Source of the DNA: Paraburkholderia caffeinitolerans
GTDB taxonomy: Bacteria; Pseudomonadota; Gammaproteobacteria; Burkholderiales; Burkholderiaceae
Reading direction: 5' to 3'
Length of the DNA: 64,000 bases
Assembly (NCBI RefSeq): GCF_902859945.1
Contig: NZ_CADIKL010000027.1
Location: 1-64,000 of the forward strand
A program made the position numbers and the translations under genes. The notes under the pieces were generated by a model. That model saw only the letters and a program-made list of their open reading frames with translations. It did no database searches and was not told the DNA's origin. Shown piece after piece: positions 52,513-61,471 of the stretch; the first letter of the stretch is position 1; every line of letters starts with the position of its first letter.

Positions 52513-52773
52513 TTACTGCGCCGGCTGCGGCATCGCGCCCGAAGCGCGGCGTTGCGCGATGATCGCCGCGGCGCGCTGGGCGTTTTCGGGATAGTGCAGC
52601 CAGTCGAGCGGATCGAAGCCTGCCGCGCGCCATGCGGCGAGGTCCGCGCGCACATCGGCGCGCGTTAGCGGGCTCGACGGGTTGTACGGTTGGCCCAGCG
52701 CGCTTGCCGAAGCAACACAACAAGCCGCTGCCAGCACGCCAAGCGCCACACGTGAAAGAGTGTCCATGGCCAT
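52513..52773 (-). CDS. DUF4148 exported protein (86 aa)
   Basis: A signal peptide (TLSRVALGVLAAACCVASAS.., ending ALG) leads a short protein with the full DUF4148 pattern: LTRADVRADLAAWRAAGFDP, LDWLHYPENAQRAAAIIAQR. It resembles the protein at 44333 (LTRADVRAELAQLRAAGYDP) so closely that the two are paralogues. The chosen ATG could instead be the next ATG two codons later, which has AAAGG at better spacing. Function unknown. Confidence 0.9.
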   Translation of the reverse strand: MAMDTLSRVALGVLAAACCVASASALGQPYNPSSPLTRADVRADLAAWRAAGFDPLDWLHYPENAQRAAAIIAQRRASGAMPQPAQ

Positions 52774-52880
52774 GCCTTTCGTCTAAGGGATAACCCTAAA
52801 ATTATAGGTGTTATCTCGATAACGGAAAGGTTAGCAATTAGAAAAATATGCGGGCCTTGCGCCGGTTTCATCGGCCGTAT

Positions 52881-53885
52881 TCAGCGTGCCTTCGACGCTG
52901 GCCGTTCGGACATCTTCCGGTATTCGGCAGGGCGTCGTCCGGTCCATTTGCGGAACGCGCGATGGAATGCGCTCGGCTCGGCGAAGCCCACGGCGGCTGC
53001 GACGTCGGCGACCGAGCGCGCCGGGTCGCGCAACGCCTCGAGCGCGAGGTCGCGGCGCAGTTCGTCCTTGATCGACTGGCAACTGTGCCCCTCTTGATGC
53101 AAGCGCCGGCGCAAGGTCGCGGGCGCGACGTTCAGGTGCTGCGCGAGGGCGTCCGCGTCGGGCCACGCGTGGGCGGGCAGGGCGCGCAGCACGCGCCGCA
53201 CGCGCGCGGCGAACGAGGCCGGATTGCGGTACTTCACGACGAAATTGCCGGGCGCATTGCGCAGGAAAGCACGCGCCGAGGCGGCACTCTGAATCACGGG
53301 CAGATCGAGGAACGCGGGCGCGAGGTCGAACCACGAATCGGGCTGGTCGAAGGCTATGTCCTCGCAGATCATCAGTTGGTATTCGGGCGCATCGGGCGGC
53401 GCGGCGCAGCGAAAGCGCGCCGCGAGCACCGGGATGCGCCGCCCCACGAGCCAGCACAGCAGCCCGTAGACGAGAATGAACCACGTTGCGTACGCGAACA
53501 TTGCCGGCATGGGCGTGCCCGCGCGCTGGCGGAATACGATGCGCACGCGCGTGGCGTCGATGTCGACTTCGCCGGCCAGGTCGTCGAGCACGAGGCGCAT
53601 GAAGTGCACGCAGCGCTGCAGCGCCTGGCGGCCCGTGTGTGCGCCCAGCGCCGCGTGCGTCATGGCGATGAAGCTGCCGCTCTTCATGGCGTGCGAGTCC
53701 TGGCCGAGGAATTCGTCGTCGAGCGCGCGCGCGATGCCGGCCCACAGCGCGCCGTACTGCGCCTCGCTCACGCGTGCATGCGGCGCATCGAGCGCGCTCG
53801 ATGCGATGCCCGCCGCCTCGACGATGGGCGCCACGTCGAATCCGCGCGCTTGCGCGCGCGCCATCGTCTCGTGTACGAGGCTCAT
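52881..53885 (-). CDS. AraC-family transcriptional regulator
   Basis: A 334-residue regulator of the type with an N-terminal arabinose-binding-like (PF12625) region: IVEAAGIASSALDAPHARVS, AIARALDDEFLG, followed by later AYATWFILVYGLLCWLVG. The C-terminal AraC helix-turn-helix reads QHLNVAPATLRRRLHQEGHS and AVGFAEPSAFHRAFRKWTGR. It is divergent from an acyl-CoA dehydrogenase gene, which with two more genes forms a probable valine catabolic operon, so it is likely their activator. I chose the ATG MSLVHETM with AAAGGC upstream. Confidence 0.92.
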   Translation of the reverse strand: MSLVHETMARAQARGFDVAPIVEAAGIASSALDAPHARVSEAQYGALWAGIARALDDEFLGQDSHAMKSGSFIAMTHAALGAHTGRQALQRCVHFMRLVLDDLAGEVDIDATRVRIVFRQRAGTPMPAMFAYATWFILVYGLLCWLVGRRIPVLAARFRCAAPPDAPEYQLMICEDIAFDQPDSWFDLAPAFLDLPVIQSAASARAFLRNAPGNFVVKYRNPASFAARVRRVLRALPAHAWPDADALAQHLNVAPATLRRRLHQEGHSCQSIKDELRRDLALEALRDPARSVADVAAAVGFAEPSAFHRAFRKWTGRRPAEYRKMSERPASKAR

Positions 53886-54134
53886 CGCGATCGTGCCTTT
53901 TTCGCTCACTTTGCTGGTTTGCCCTGGCTGCAAGGATCGGCCTCTGGTGGGGTTGTCAAAGACATTATGGCAAATTCGCTCATCGACTTTGATCGTGGCG
54001 GGCATCGAATGCGCGCGCGCGGATGCCTAAACTTTTCATAGGCCTTGCGGCGGCGGCTGCACGGCGCGACAGTGGATGCACCGAACGCGCGTCTCGCGGG
54101 GCGAGCGCGCAGGCAAGACAGGAAGGGGACACAG

Positions 54135-55268
54135 ATGGACGAGTTCTATAGCGACGACCAGCGCATGATTCGCGACGCCGCGCGCGACTTCGCGAGCGAG
54201 CGTCTCGCGCCCAACGCGGCGCAGTGGGACCGCGACGCCAGGCTGCCCGACGAGGTCGTCAAGCAACTGGGCGAACTGGGCTTTCTCGGCATGATCGTGC
54301 CGCAGGAGCAGGGCGGCTCCTATACCGACTACGTGGCCTACGCGCTGGCGATGGAGGAGATCGCCGCGGGCTGCGCCTCGTGCGCGACGCTCGTGAGCGT
54401 GCACAACTCGGTGGGCTGCGGGCCGATTCTCCAATACGGCACGGCCGAGCAGAAAGACCGCTGGCTCACCAAGCTCGCGAGCGGCGAGCTGATTGGCGCG
54501 TTCTGCCTGACCGAGCCGCAGGCCGGCTCCGAGGCCAACAACCTGCGCACGCGCGCTGAGCTGCGCGACGGCAAGTGGGTGCTCAACGGCAACAAGCAAT
54601 TCGTGACGAACGGCTCGCGCGCGAGCCTCGCGATCGTGTTCGCAGTGACCGATCCCGATGCGGGCAAGCGCGGCATCTCGGCCTTCGTCGTGCCGACCGA
54701 TACGCCGGGCTTCAACGTGGGACCGCCCGAGAAGAAGATGGGCATTCGCGCCTCGGACACTTGCCCGATCTCGCTCGTCGATTGTGCGGTTCCCGAGGCG
54801 AACCTGCTTGGCCAGCGCGGCGAGGGCCTCAAGATCGCGCTGTCGAATCTCGAAGGCGGGCGCATCGGCATCGCGGCGCAGGCGCTCGGCATCGCGCGTG
54901 CAGCCTTCGACGCGGCGCGCACCTATGCGCACGAGCGCGTGCAGTTCGGCGAACCGCTGATCCGGCATCAAAGCGTGGCCAACATGCTCGCCGACATGCA
55001 CACGCGCATCAACGCCGCGCGCCATCTCGTGCATCATGCGGCGAAGCTGCGCACGCTCGGCAAGCCCTGTCTTTCCGAGGCCTCGCAGGCCAAGCTCTAT
55101 GCGTCCGAAATGGCCGAGGAAGTGTGCTCGCACGCGATCCAGATTCACGGCGGATATGGCTTCCTGAACGACTATCCGGTGGAGCGCCACTACCGCGACG
55201 CACGCATCACGCAAATCTACGAAGGCACGAGCGAAGTGCAGCGCATGGTGATCGCACGACAGCTATAA
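54135..55268 (+). CDS. Acyl-CoA dehydrogenase (probably isobutyryl- or short-branched-chain)
   Basis: A 377-residue flavoprotein. The flavin motif is LTEPQAGSEANN, the catalytic glutamate is in IYEGTSEVQRMV (unlike liuA, which has Gly there), and IQIHGGYGFLNDYPVERHYR is the ETF-contacting family signature. By context, it may oxidise isobutyryl-CoA: it is followed by an acyl-CoA synthetase and a 3-hydroxyisobutyryl-CoA hydrolase. ATG after GGAAGGGGACACAG. It is divergent from the AraC gene and starts the operon. Confidence 0.9.
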   Translation: MDEFYSDDQRMIRDAARDFASERLAPNAAQWDRDARLPDEVVKQLGELGFLGMIVPQEQGGSYTDYVAYALAMEEIAAGCASCATLVSVHNSVGCGPILQYGTAEQKDRWLTKLASGELIGAFCLTEPQAGSEANNLRTRAELRDGKWVLNGNKQFVTNGSRASLAIVFAVTDPDAGKRGISAFVVPTDTPGFNVGPPEKKMGIRASDTCPISLVDCAVPEANLLGQRGEGLKIALSNLEGGRIGIAAQALGIARAAFDAARTYAHERVQFGEPLIRHQSVANMLADMHTRINAARHLVHHAAKLRTLGKPCLSEASQAKLYASEMAEEVCSHAIQIHGGYGFLNDYPVERHYRDARITQIYEGTSEVQRMVIARQL

Positions 55269-55346
55269 GAAAGGATGACGAAGTATTCGATGCAGTGAAT
55301 AAAGAGTGATAAAGAGCGCAAACGCGCCGTGACACAGGAGACGACG

Positions 55347-57062
55347 ATGACCGGGTTCACCCCTTCCGCGCAGGCCTTCATCGACGCACGCGAGTTGCTG
55401 CTGCGTCACCGCACCGACTACGCGCGCGCGTATGAAGCCTTCACGTGGCCGCAGCTCGACACCTTCAACTGGGCGCTCGACTACTTCGACGTGATGGCGC
55501 GCGGCAATGACAATCCGGCGCTGTGGATCGTCGACGACCTCGTGAGCGGCGGCACGCGCTATTCGTTCGCGCAGATGTCCGAGCGTTCGTCGCGCATGGC
55601 GAATTTTCTGCGCGAAAACGGTGTGGGCCGCGGCGATCGTCTCCTCTTGATGCTGCCCAACCGTGTCGAGCTGTGGGACGTAATGCTGGCGGCGATGAAG
55701 CTGGGCGCCGTGGTGTTGCCCGCCACCACGCAGCTAGCGCCCGACGACGTGCGCGAGCGCGTGGAGGCAGGCGGCGCACGCTTCGTGGTGGTCGATGCGG
55801 CCGAGCTCGCGAAATTCGATGCGCTCGATGCGAGCGTGAAGCGCATCGCGGTGGGCGGAGCGCGCGACGGCTGGATCGATCTTTCGCGCGCGTATGACGC
55901 GAGCGCCGCGTTCGAGCCCGATGGCCCGACGCGCGCGAGCGACCCGATGCTGCTCTACTTCACCTCGGGTACCACCTCGAAGCCGAAGCTCGTCGAGCAC
56001 ACGCATCAGAGCTATCCCGTTGGGCACCTCTCCACGATGTACTGGATCGGCCTCATGCCCGGCGACGTGCACTGGAACATCAGTTCGCCGGGCTGGGCGA
56101 AGCACGCGTGGAGCTGCTTCTTCGCGCCGTGGAATGCGCAGGCCTGCGTGTTCGTCTACAACTACGCGCGCTTCGTGCCAAAAGATGTGCTCGGCGTGCT
56201 CGTGCAATGCGGCGTGACCACGCTGTGCGCGCCGCCTACCGTGTGGCGCATGCTCGTGCAGGAACCACTCGCGAGCTACGCGGTGAAGCTGCGCGAAATC
56301 GTGGGCGCGGGCGAGCCGCTCAACCCCGAGATCATCGAGCGCGTGCGCCACGCGTGGGACATCACGATCCGCGACGGCTACGGCCAGACCGAGACCACCT
56401 GCCAGATCGGCAATTCGCCGGGCCAGCCCGTGGTGGCGGGCGCGATGGGCCGGCCGCTGCCGGGCTACCGTGTCGAACTCGTCGATCCCGACGATCAACT
56501 CGTGAGCGAAGGCGAAATCGCGTTGACGCTCGGGCAGGACTCGTCGCAGCGACCGCTCGGCCTGATGACGGGCTATGCGAACAACGCCAAGGCCACCGAG
56601 CAGGCCGTGCGCAACGGCTATTACCACACGTCCGACGTGGCGATGCGCCGCGACGACGGCTACTACGTCTACGTGGGCCGCGCCGACGACGTGTTCAAGT
56701 CATCCGATTACCGCCTGAGCCCGTTCGAATTGGAGAGCGTGCTGATCGAGCATGAGGCGATTGCCGAAGCAGCGGTGGTGCCGAGCCCCGACCCCTTGCG
56801 GCTTTCGGTGCCCAAGGCGTTCGTGATCGTGCGCCAGGGCTACGAGGCCGGCCCCGATCTCGCGCGCGAGGTGTTCCGCTTTTCGCGCGAGAAGCTCGCG
56901 CCGTACAAGCGCATTCGCCGGCTCCAGTTCAGCGACTTGCCGAAGACAATCTCGGGCAAGATTCGCCGCGTCGAACTGCGCCGCCGCGAAATGGAGCGCA
57001 CCGGGGAACCCGCGCGCCAGCCCGACGAATACTGGGAAGAAGATTTCCCCGAGTTGCGATGA
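55347..57062 (+). CDS. AMP-dependent acyl-CoA synthetase
   Basis: A 571-residue adenylate-forming ligase that activates a carboxylic acid to its CoA thioester. The AMP-binding P-loop YFTSGTTSKPKLVEHTH is clear (about 209), GYGQTETTCQIG follows (about 350), and DDVFKSSDYRLSPFELE (about 450) is the hinge region; the Lys near the C-terminus in LPKTISGKIRRVEL is the catalytic one. It resembles medium-chain and acetyl-type enzymes. Context suggests a branched short acid. It starts at ATG with AGGAGACGACG upstream, 79 bases after the dehydrogenase. Confidence 0.93.
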   Translation: MTGFTPSAQAFIDARELLLRHRTDYARAYEAFTWPQLDTFNWALDYFDVMARGNDNPALWIVDDLVSGGTRYSFAQMSERSSRMANFLRENGVGRGDRLLLMLPNRVELWDVMLAAMKLGAVVLPATTQLAPDDVRERVEAGGARFVVVDAAELAKFDALDASVKRIAVGGARDGWIDLSRAYDASAAFEPDGPTRASDPMLLYFTSGTTSKPKLVEHTHQSYPVGHLSTMYWIGLMPGDVHWNISSPGWAKHAWSCFFAPWNAQACVFVYNYARFVPKDVLGVLVQCGVTTLCAPPTVWRMLVQEPLASYAVKLREIVGAGEPLNPEIIERVRHAWDITIRDGYGQTETTCQIGNSPGQPVVAGAMGRPLPGYRVELVDPDDQLVSEGEIALTLGQDSSQRPLGLMTGYANNAKATEQAVRNGYYHTSDVAMRRDDGYYVYVGRADDVFKSSDYRLSPFELESVLIEHEAIAEAAVVPSPDPLRLSVPKAFVIVRQGYEAGPDLAREVFRFSREKLAPYKRIRRLQFSDLPKTISGKIRRVELRRREMERTGEPARQPDEYWEEDFPELR

Positions 57063-57133
57063 AATAGTGGAATCCAGACGGAGTCCGAAATAACTGGATT
57101 CGAACGGGTTTAAAAAATACGGAGAATCAGGCA

Positions 57134-58306
57134 ATGAATGCAACACCCGCTTCCGCTCAAACAGCATCGGAGGCCGAGTCGGACGTGCTGTTCCGCGTGG
57201 TCAATCGCGTCGCGATCATCACGCTGAATCGTCCCGCCGCGCTCAATGCGCTCTCGCATACGATGGTGCGCGAGATCGCCGTGCTGCTCGAGCGCGTGCG
57301 TCATGACGACAGCATCGTCGCGCTCGTGCTCGAAGGCGCGGGGCCGAAGGGCTTTTGCGCGGGCGGCGACGTGCGCGCGATCGACAGTCTCGCGCGCGCG
57401 GGCAAGCGGCTCGGCGAAAACGGCTGGCAGCAGTTCTTCGTCGACGAATATCGGCTCGACTACGCGCTGCATACCTTCGACAAGCCGCTCGTCGCGCTGC
57501 TCGACGGCGTGACGATGGGCGGCGGCATGGGCCTCGGCCAGGCGGCGGCGCTGCGCGTGGTCACCACGCGCACGAAGATCGCGATGCCGGAAACGCGCAT
57601 CGGCATGTTGCCCGACGTGGGCGCCACGCATTTTCTCGCGAAGATGCCGGTGGAGACCGAGTTGTATGTGGGGCTGACCGGCGTGCTGCTCACGGGCGCC
57701 GACGCGCTCCACTGCCGTCTCGCCGATATTTGCGTGCCGGGCGAATGGCTCGACGGTTACGAGGCGCGCCTCGCGCAGGCGAGCCTCGCTGGAGACGTGC
57801 TCGCGGCGCTGCGCGCGGTGTTCGATGTGCCGGGCGAGGCGTCGGACGCATCGGGTGCTTCAGGTGGGCAGGCAAGTTCACTGGCCGCGCGCGTGCCGCT
57901 GATCGAGCGGCACTTCGTGCGCCGTGCGCGCGTCGAGCAAATTGTCGGCACGTTACGCGCCGATCTCGAACACGAGCAACCGGAGGACGTGCGCGCCTGG
58001 CTCGCGGCCACGCTCGACGCGCTCACGCATTACTCGCCGACCATGCTCGAAGTCTCGCGCGAGGCGCTGCTGCGCGGTCGCCAGATGACGCTGGCCGAGA
58101 GCTTCCGCATGGAGCTCGGGATCGTTGTGCGCGCAATCGAAGACGGCGACGTCTGCGAAGGCGTGCGTGCGCATCTCGTCGACAAGGACCGCAAGCCGCG
58201 CTGGGCGCCCGCGACGCTCGCCGAATTGCGCGACGAACGCGTCCAGCATTTCCTGTGCTCGCCGTGGCGCGAGCAGACGCATCCGCTCGCCGATCTGGGC
58301 GCGTGA
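57134..58306 (+). CDS. 3-hydroxyisobutyryl-CoA hydrolase
   Basis: A 390-residue crotonase-fold enzyme that removes CoA from 3-hydroxyisobutyryl-CoA in valine breakdown. The fold is shown by KGFCAGGDVRAI, GVTMGGGMGLG and the catalytic MPETRIGMLPDVGAT with Glu and Asp in the HIBCH positions. The C-terminus is longer than in enoyl-CoA hydratases, as in this family. It lies 72 bases after the synthetase. Missing steps (enoyl hydratase, MmsA, MmsB) must be elsewhere. A Gly/Ala/Ser-rich insert occurs near residue 240. Confidence 0.9.
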   Translation: MNATPASAQTASEAESDVLFRVVNRVAIITLNRPAALNALSHTMVREIAVLLERVRHDDSIVALVLEGAGPKGFCAGGDVRAIDSLARAGKRLGENGWQQFFVDEYRLDYALHTFDKPLVALLDGVTMGGGMGLGQAAALRVVTTRTKIAMPETRIGMLPDVGATHFLAKMPVETELYVGLTGVLLTGADALHCRLADICVPGEWLDGYEARLAQASLAGDVLAALRAVFDVPGEASDASGASGGQASSLAARVPLIERHFVRRARVEQIVGTLRADLEHEQPEDVRAWLAATLDALTHYSPTMLEVSREALLRGRQMTLAESFRMELGIVVRAIEDGDVCEGVRAHLVDKDRKPRWAPATLAELRDERVQHFLCSPWREQTHPLADLGA

Positions 58307-58372
58307 TGCGCGCCGCGCGTTGAACCCGCGCGGCACGCCCATCAGACACACATCAGCCCGCCGCGTAGAAAT

Positions 58373-58414
58373 AAAAAAAGCCCGCCGTGCGTGAAGCAGG
58401 GCGGGCGCGGGCTT
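58373..58414 (-). terminator. Terminator downstream of ppnP
   Basis: On the minus strand, AAGCCCGC pairs with GCGGGCTT, followed by a run of T (TTTTTTT). It ends the ppnP transcript in front of the convergent hydrolase gene. Confidence 0.8.
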
Positions 58415-58439
58415 GCAGCCGCTGGCGCTCCAGCGCGCT

Positions 58440-58760
58440 TTACAGATAGCTGCAGCAGTAGTCGAGCGTCTCGACCACGTCGATGTCGAAGCGGCTCTTG
58501 CCCGGCACCGAGAACGACTCGCCTGCGCCGTAGGTCTTCCATTCGTCGCTGCCTTCGAGGCGGATGCGGCACTTGCCGCCTTGCACTTCCATGAGTTCGG
58601 GCGCGTCGGTGCCGAAGTTCAGTTGGCCCGGCAGGATCACGCCAAGCGTCTTGCGGGTGCCGTCGGCGAACAGCACGGTGTGCGAGACGCACTTGCCGTC
58701 GAAATAGACATTGGCCTTGCGGACCACGGAAACCTGGTCGAATTGTGTTGCAGCCGTCAT
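58440..58760 (-). CDS. ppnP: Pyrimidine/purine nucleoside phosphorylase PpnP
   Basis: A 106-residue single cupin-domain protein of the DUF1255/PpnP family, which splits nucleosides with phosphate to base and ribose-1-phosphate. The beta-barrel pattern includes KANVYFDGKCVSHTVLFADG, TLGVILPGQLNFGT, and DEWKTYGAGESFSVPGKSRF. The C-terminal FDIDVVETLDYCCSYL is typical. It begins MTAATQFDQVSVVRK after GAGGAAGACCGCC. It stands alone. Confidence 0.94.
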   Translation of the reverse strand: MTAATQFDQVSVVRKANVYFDGKCVSHTVLFADGTRKTLGVILPGQLNFGTDAPELMEVQGGKCRIRLEGSDEWKTYGAGESFSVPGKSRFDIDVVETLDYCCSYL

Positions 58761-58962
58761 GGCGGTCTTCCTCTGAGTCTTCGTGAAATGGATGCGTGGG
58801 CGCGTGGCGGGCGCGGCTCTGCTTGCCCGCAGCGGGATCGACATCATACCGGCACTCGCCGCACGCCTTCAGCGAAATCCCGCGAAATCCGACGAAACCA
58901 ACCGGCGAAATGCGCAGCAAGTGTTTACAAACACATAACGACTAATTACAATTGATATAACA

Positions 58963-58985
58963 AATGAGAATCATACGCATTCTCA
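58963..58985. promoter_or_regulatory. Fur box upstream of the TonB receptor
   Basis: AATGAGAATCATACGCATTC and the flanking bases hold the inverted repeat TGAGAAT-N7-ATTCTCA, a Fur-type site. It lies about 90 bases upstream of the receptor ATG and should repress it in high iron. Confidence 0.75.
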
Positions 58986-59072
58986 AACAAGATTCAACAC
59001 AGGATTCCTCTGGTGCGGGCGGCGCGTAACGCCCGGCCCAAGACGTTTCCGCCTTCGATCCAACCGCTCACC

Positions 59073-61379
59073 ATGTCCGTCCTCTTCCCGACGCGGATGC
59101 GCGCTGTCGCGTCCGTTGCAGCCTTGTATTGCTCTGGCTTTTTCGCATCGGCCGTTCACGCCCAGACCACCCAGCCGGCGTCCGCGATGCCCGATGCGGC
59201 GGTGGCCTCTCCCGCTGTCACACAGCAAGCGGCAGACGTCAGCAACGCCACAAGCGCCACAAGCGCCACAAGCGCCACAAGCGCCGGCGAAGCCACTCTG
59301 CCCGCCGTCAAGGTGATCTCGGCGCCATCCGAGATGCAGGCGAAGACGCTCGACTCGTACAAGTTCACGTCGCCGCTCATCGACACGCCGCGCTCGGTCA
59401 CCGTGATCCCGCAGGAAGTGCTCAAGGAGAAGAACGTCACGACCTTCGAGGAGGCGCTGCGCACGGTGCCCGGCGTCACCTTCCTCGGCGGCGACGCGGC
59501 GGCGAATCCGTCGGCGGACCGCCCGGTGATTCGCGGCTTCGAGTCGCGCAACTCGATCTTCGTGGACGGCATGCGCGACTCGGGCGTGCAGAACCGCGAG
59601 ACCTTCGATGTGGAGAACATCAGCGTCATCAAGGGCCCGGACTCGGTCTATGCGGGGCGCGGCTCGGTGGGCGGCAGCGTCGACATCACCACGAAGACGC
59701 CGCAGAACGATAACTTCTTCAACGGCAGCCTCGGCCTTGGCACGGACAGCTACCGCCGCGCGACCATCGACTGGAACCAGAAGCTCAACGACACGACCGC
59801 GATCCGCCTGAACGCGATGGGTCACGACGCCGACCAGCCGGGCCGCACCGACATCTACAGCAAGCGCTGGGGCGTCGCGCCATCGATCGCGTTCGGCCTG
59901 AATACGCCCACCACGGTCACGCTGAGCTACTACCACCTGAACAGCTACGACATGCCCGACTTCAGCGTGCCGTTCCGCTCCACGGGCGGCACGCCGGTGC
60001 CCACCGATCGTGGCCAGTTCTACGGCCTGAACGCGCGCGACTACCGGCGCGGCCAGAACGACACCGGCGAGATCAAGGTCGAGCATCGCATCAACGACGC
60101 CTGGAAGATCAAGAACACGACGATGTTCGGCCGCTCGACGCTCGATTACATCGCGACGAATCCGCAACTCACGAGCGCGACTTCGAACATCTTGAGCTTG
60201 CAGGCCAAGAGCGGTAAATACGCGACCAACAGCATCGCCAACCAGACCGAGGCGAACGGCAAATTCGACCTCTACGGCATGCGCCACACGCTCACGGCAG
60301 GCGTGGAGTTCAGCAACGAGCAAGACCGCTACGAGGGCTATCTCGTCACGGACTCGAAGGGCAACAACATCCGCTCGGGCGGGCCGTGCTCGGTGGCCTA
60401 CAACTGCACGCCGCTCGCGTACTGGAACCCGAACAATCCGTGGACCGGCAGCGTGCTGCTCAACGGCGACAAGACCTTCCCGGGGCCGACCACCAACACG
60501 CAGACCAACATCGCCTCGGCCTACCTGTTCGACAGCGTGCAGCTTTCCGAGCGCTGGATCTTCAACGCGGGCCTGCGCTTCGACCGTTATGACGTCACGG
60601 CGCAGCAGGCGGGCGTGCCCGATCTGTCCAATACCTCGAACCTCTTCAGCTACCAGTTCGGCCTCGTGTTCAAACCGGTGCGCACGGTGAGCCTGTACGC
60701 GTCGTACGGCACGTCGGCGAATCCGCCGGGCTCGAACTCGGGCCTCGGCGGCGGCACCGACCAGATCACGGCGGCGAACCAGGATCTCGCACCCGAACGC
60801 TCGCGCAATATCGAAGTGGGCGCGAAGTGGGACGTGCTTCAGGAACGCCTGTCGCTCACCACGGCGCTGTTCCAGACCGACAAGACCAATGCGCGTGTGA
60901 GCGACGGCCTGGGCGGCACGATCAATGCGGGCTCGCAGCGCGTGCGCGGCTTCGAGTTCGGCTTCGCGGGCAACGTGACGAACAAGTGGGCCCTGTTCGG
61001 CGGCTATTCGTATCTCGACGCGATTACGACCAACGCGGGCCCGACCGCCCCGCAAAATTCAGGCCTGCCGATGGTGATGGTGCCCAAGCACAACTTCACG
61101 CTGTGGACCAGTTATGACGTGATGCCGAAGCTCACGCTGGGTGCGGGCGCGACGGTGTCGAGCGAGACCTATGCGTCGGTCACGTCGACCACGCGCAAGT
61201 GGGTTCCGGGCTATGCGCGCTTCGACGCCTCGGCAACGTGGCGCGTGACGAAGTCGGTGGACCTGCAACTGAACGTGAACAATATCTTCGACAAGAAGTA
61301 TTACCAGAGCGCGTATCCGATCTACGCGACCTGGGCGCCGGGCCGCTCGGCGATGGTCACGCTGAATTTTTATCAGTGA
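59073..61379 (+). CDS. TonB-dependent catecholate siderophore receptor (Fiu-like)
   Basis: An outer-membrane receptor of 768 residues for ferric catecholate siderophores. A signal peptide (VASVAALYCSGFFASAVHA) precedes a Thr/Ser/Ala repeat linker and then the plug, which has DTPRSVTVIPQEVL, PGVTFLGGDAAANPS, VIRGFESRN and VIKGPDSVYAGRG. The 22-strand barrel follows and ends with the aromatic MVTLNFYQ needed for assembly. The closest named relatives are Fiu and PiuA. A Fur box precedes it. An upstream ATG at 59013 gives no signal peptide. A terminator ends it. The siderophore is not known. Confidence 0.94.
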   Translation: MSVLFPTRMRAVASVAALYCSGFFASAVHAQTTQPASAMPDAAVASPAVTQQAADVSNATSATSATSATSAGEATLPAVKVISAPSEMQAKTLDSYKFTSPLIDTPRSVTVIPQEVLKEKNVTTFEEALRTVPGVTFLGGDAAANPSADRPVIRGFESRNSIFVDGMRDSGVQNRETFDVENISVIKGPDSVYAGRGSVGGSVDITTKTPQNDNFFNGSLGLGTDSYRRATIDWNQKLNDTTAIRLNAMGHDADQPGRTDIYSKRWGVAPSIAFGLNTPTTVTLSYYHLNSYDMPDFSVPFRSTGGTPVPTDRGQFYGLNARDYRRGQNDTGEIKVEHRINDAWKIKNTTMFGRSTLDYIATNPQLTSATSNILSLQAKSGKYATNSIANQTEANGKFDLYGMRHTLTAGVEFSNEQDRYEGYLVTDSKGNNIRSGGPCSVAYNCTPLAYWNPNNPWTGSVLLNGDKTFPGPTTNTQTNIASAYLFDSVQLSERWIFNAGLRFDRYDVTAQQAGVPDLSNTSNLFSYQFGLVFKPVRTVSLYASYGTSANPPGSNSGLGGGTDQITAANQDLAPERSRNIEVGAKWDVLQERLSLTTALFQTDKTNARVSDGLGGTINAGSQRVRGFEFGFAGNVTNKWALFGGYSYLDAITTNAGPTAPQNSGLPMVMVPKHNFTLWTSYDVMPKLTLGAGATVSSETYASVTSTTRKWVPGYARFDASATWRVTKSVDLQLNVNNIFDKKYYQSAYPIYATWAPGRSAMVTLNFYQ
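59244..59285 (+). repeat. In-frame 9-bp tandem repeat in the receptor gene
   Basis: AGCGCCACA recurs about four and a half times, giving (T-S-A) units just after the signal peptide. Copy-number change would leave the reading frame intact. Confidence 0.8.
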
Positions 61380-61411
61380 TGCTTTAAGGTTTGAAGCCGG
61401 TGATGTAAACG

Positions 61412-61455
61412 AAGCAGGGGCGCCCGATGTACTTCAGGCGCCCCCTGCTTTTTTT
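61412..61455 (+). terminator. Rho-independent terminator after the TonB receptor
   Basis: AAGCAGGGGCGCC pairs with GGCGCCCCCTGCTT (one bulge), followed by TTTTTTT. It ends the receptor transcript and lies before the convergent encapsulin gene. Confidence 0.85.
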
Positions 61456-61471
61456 GCGTGCTGCTTTTCGC

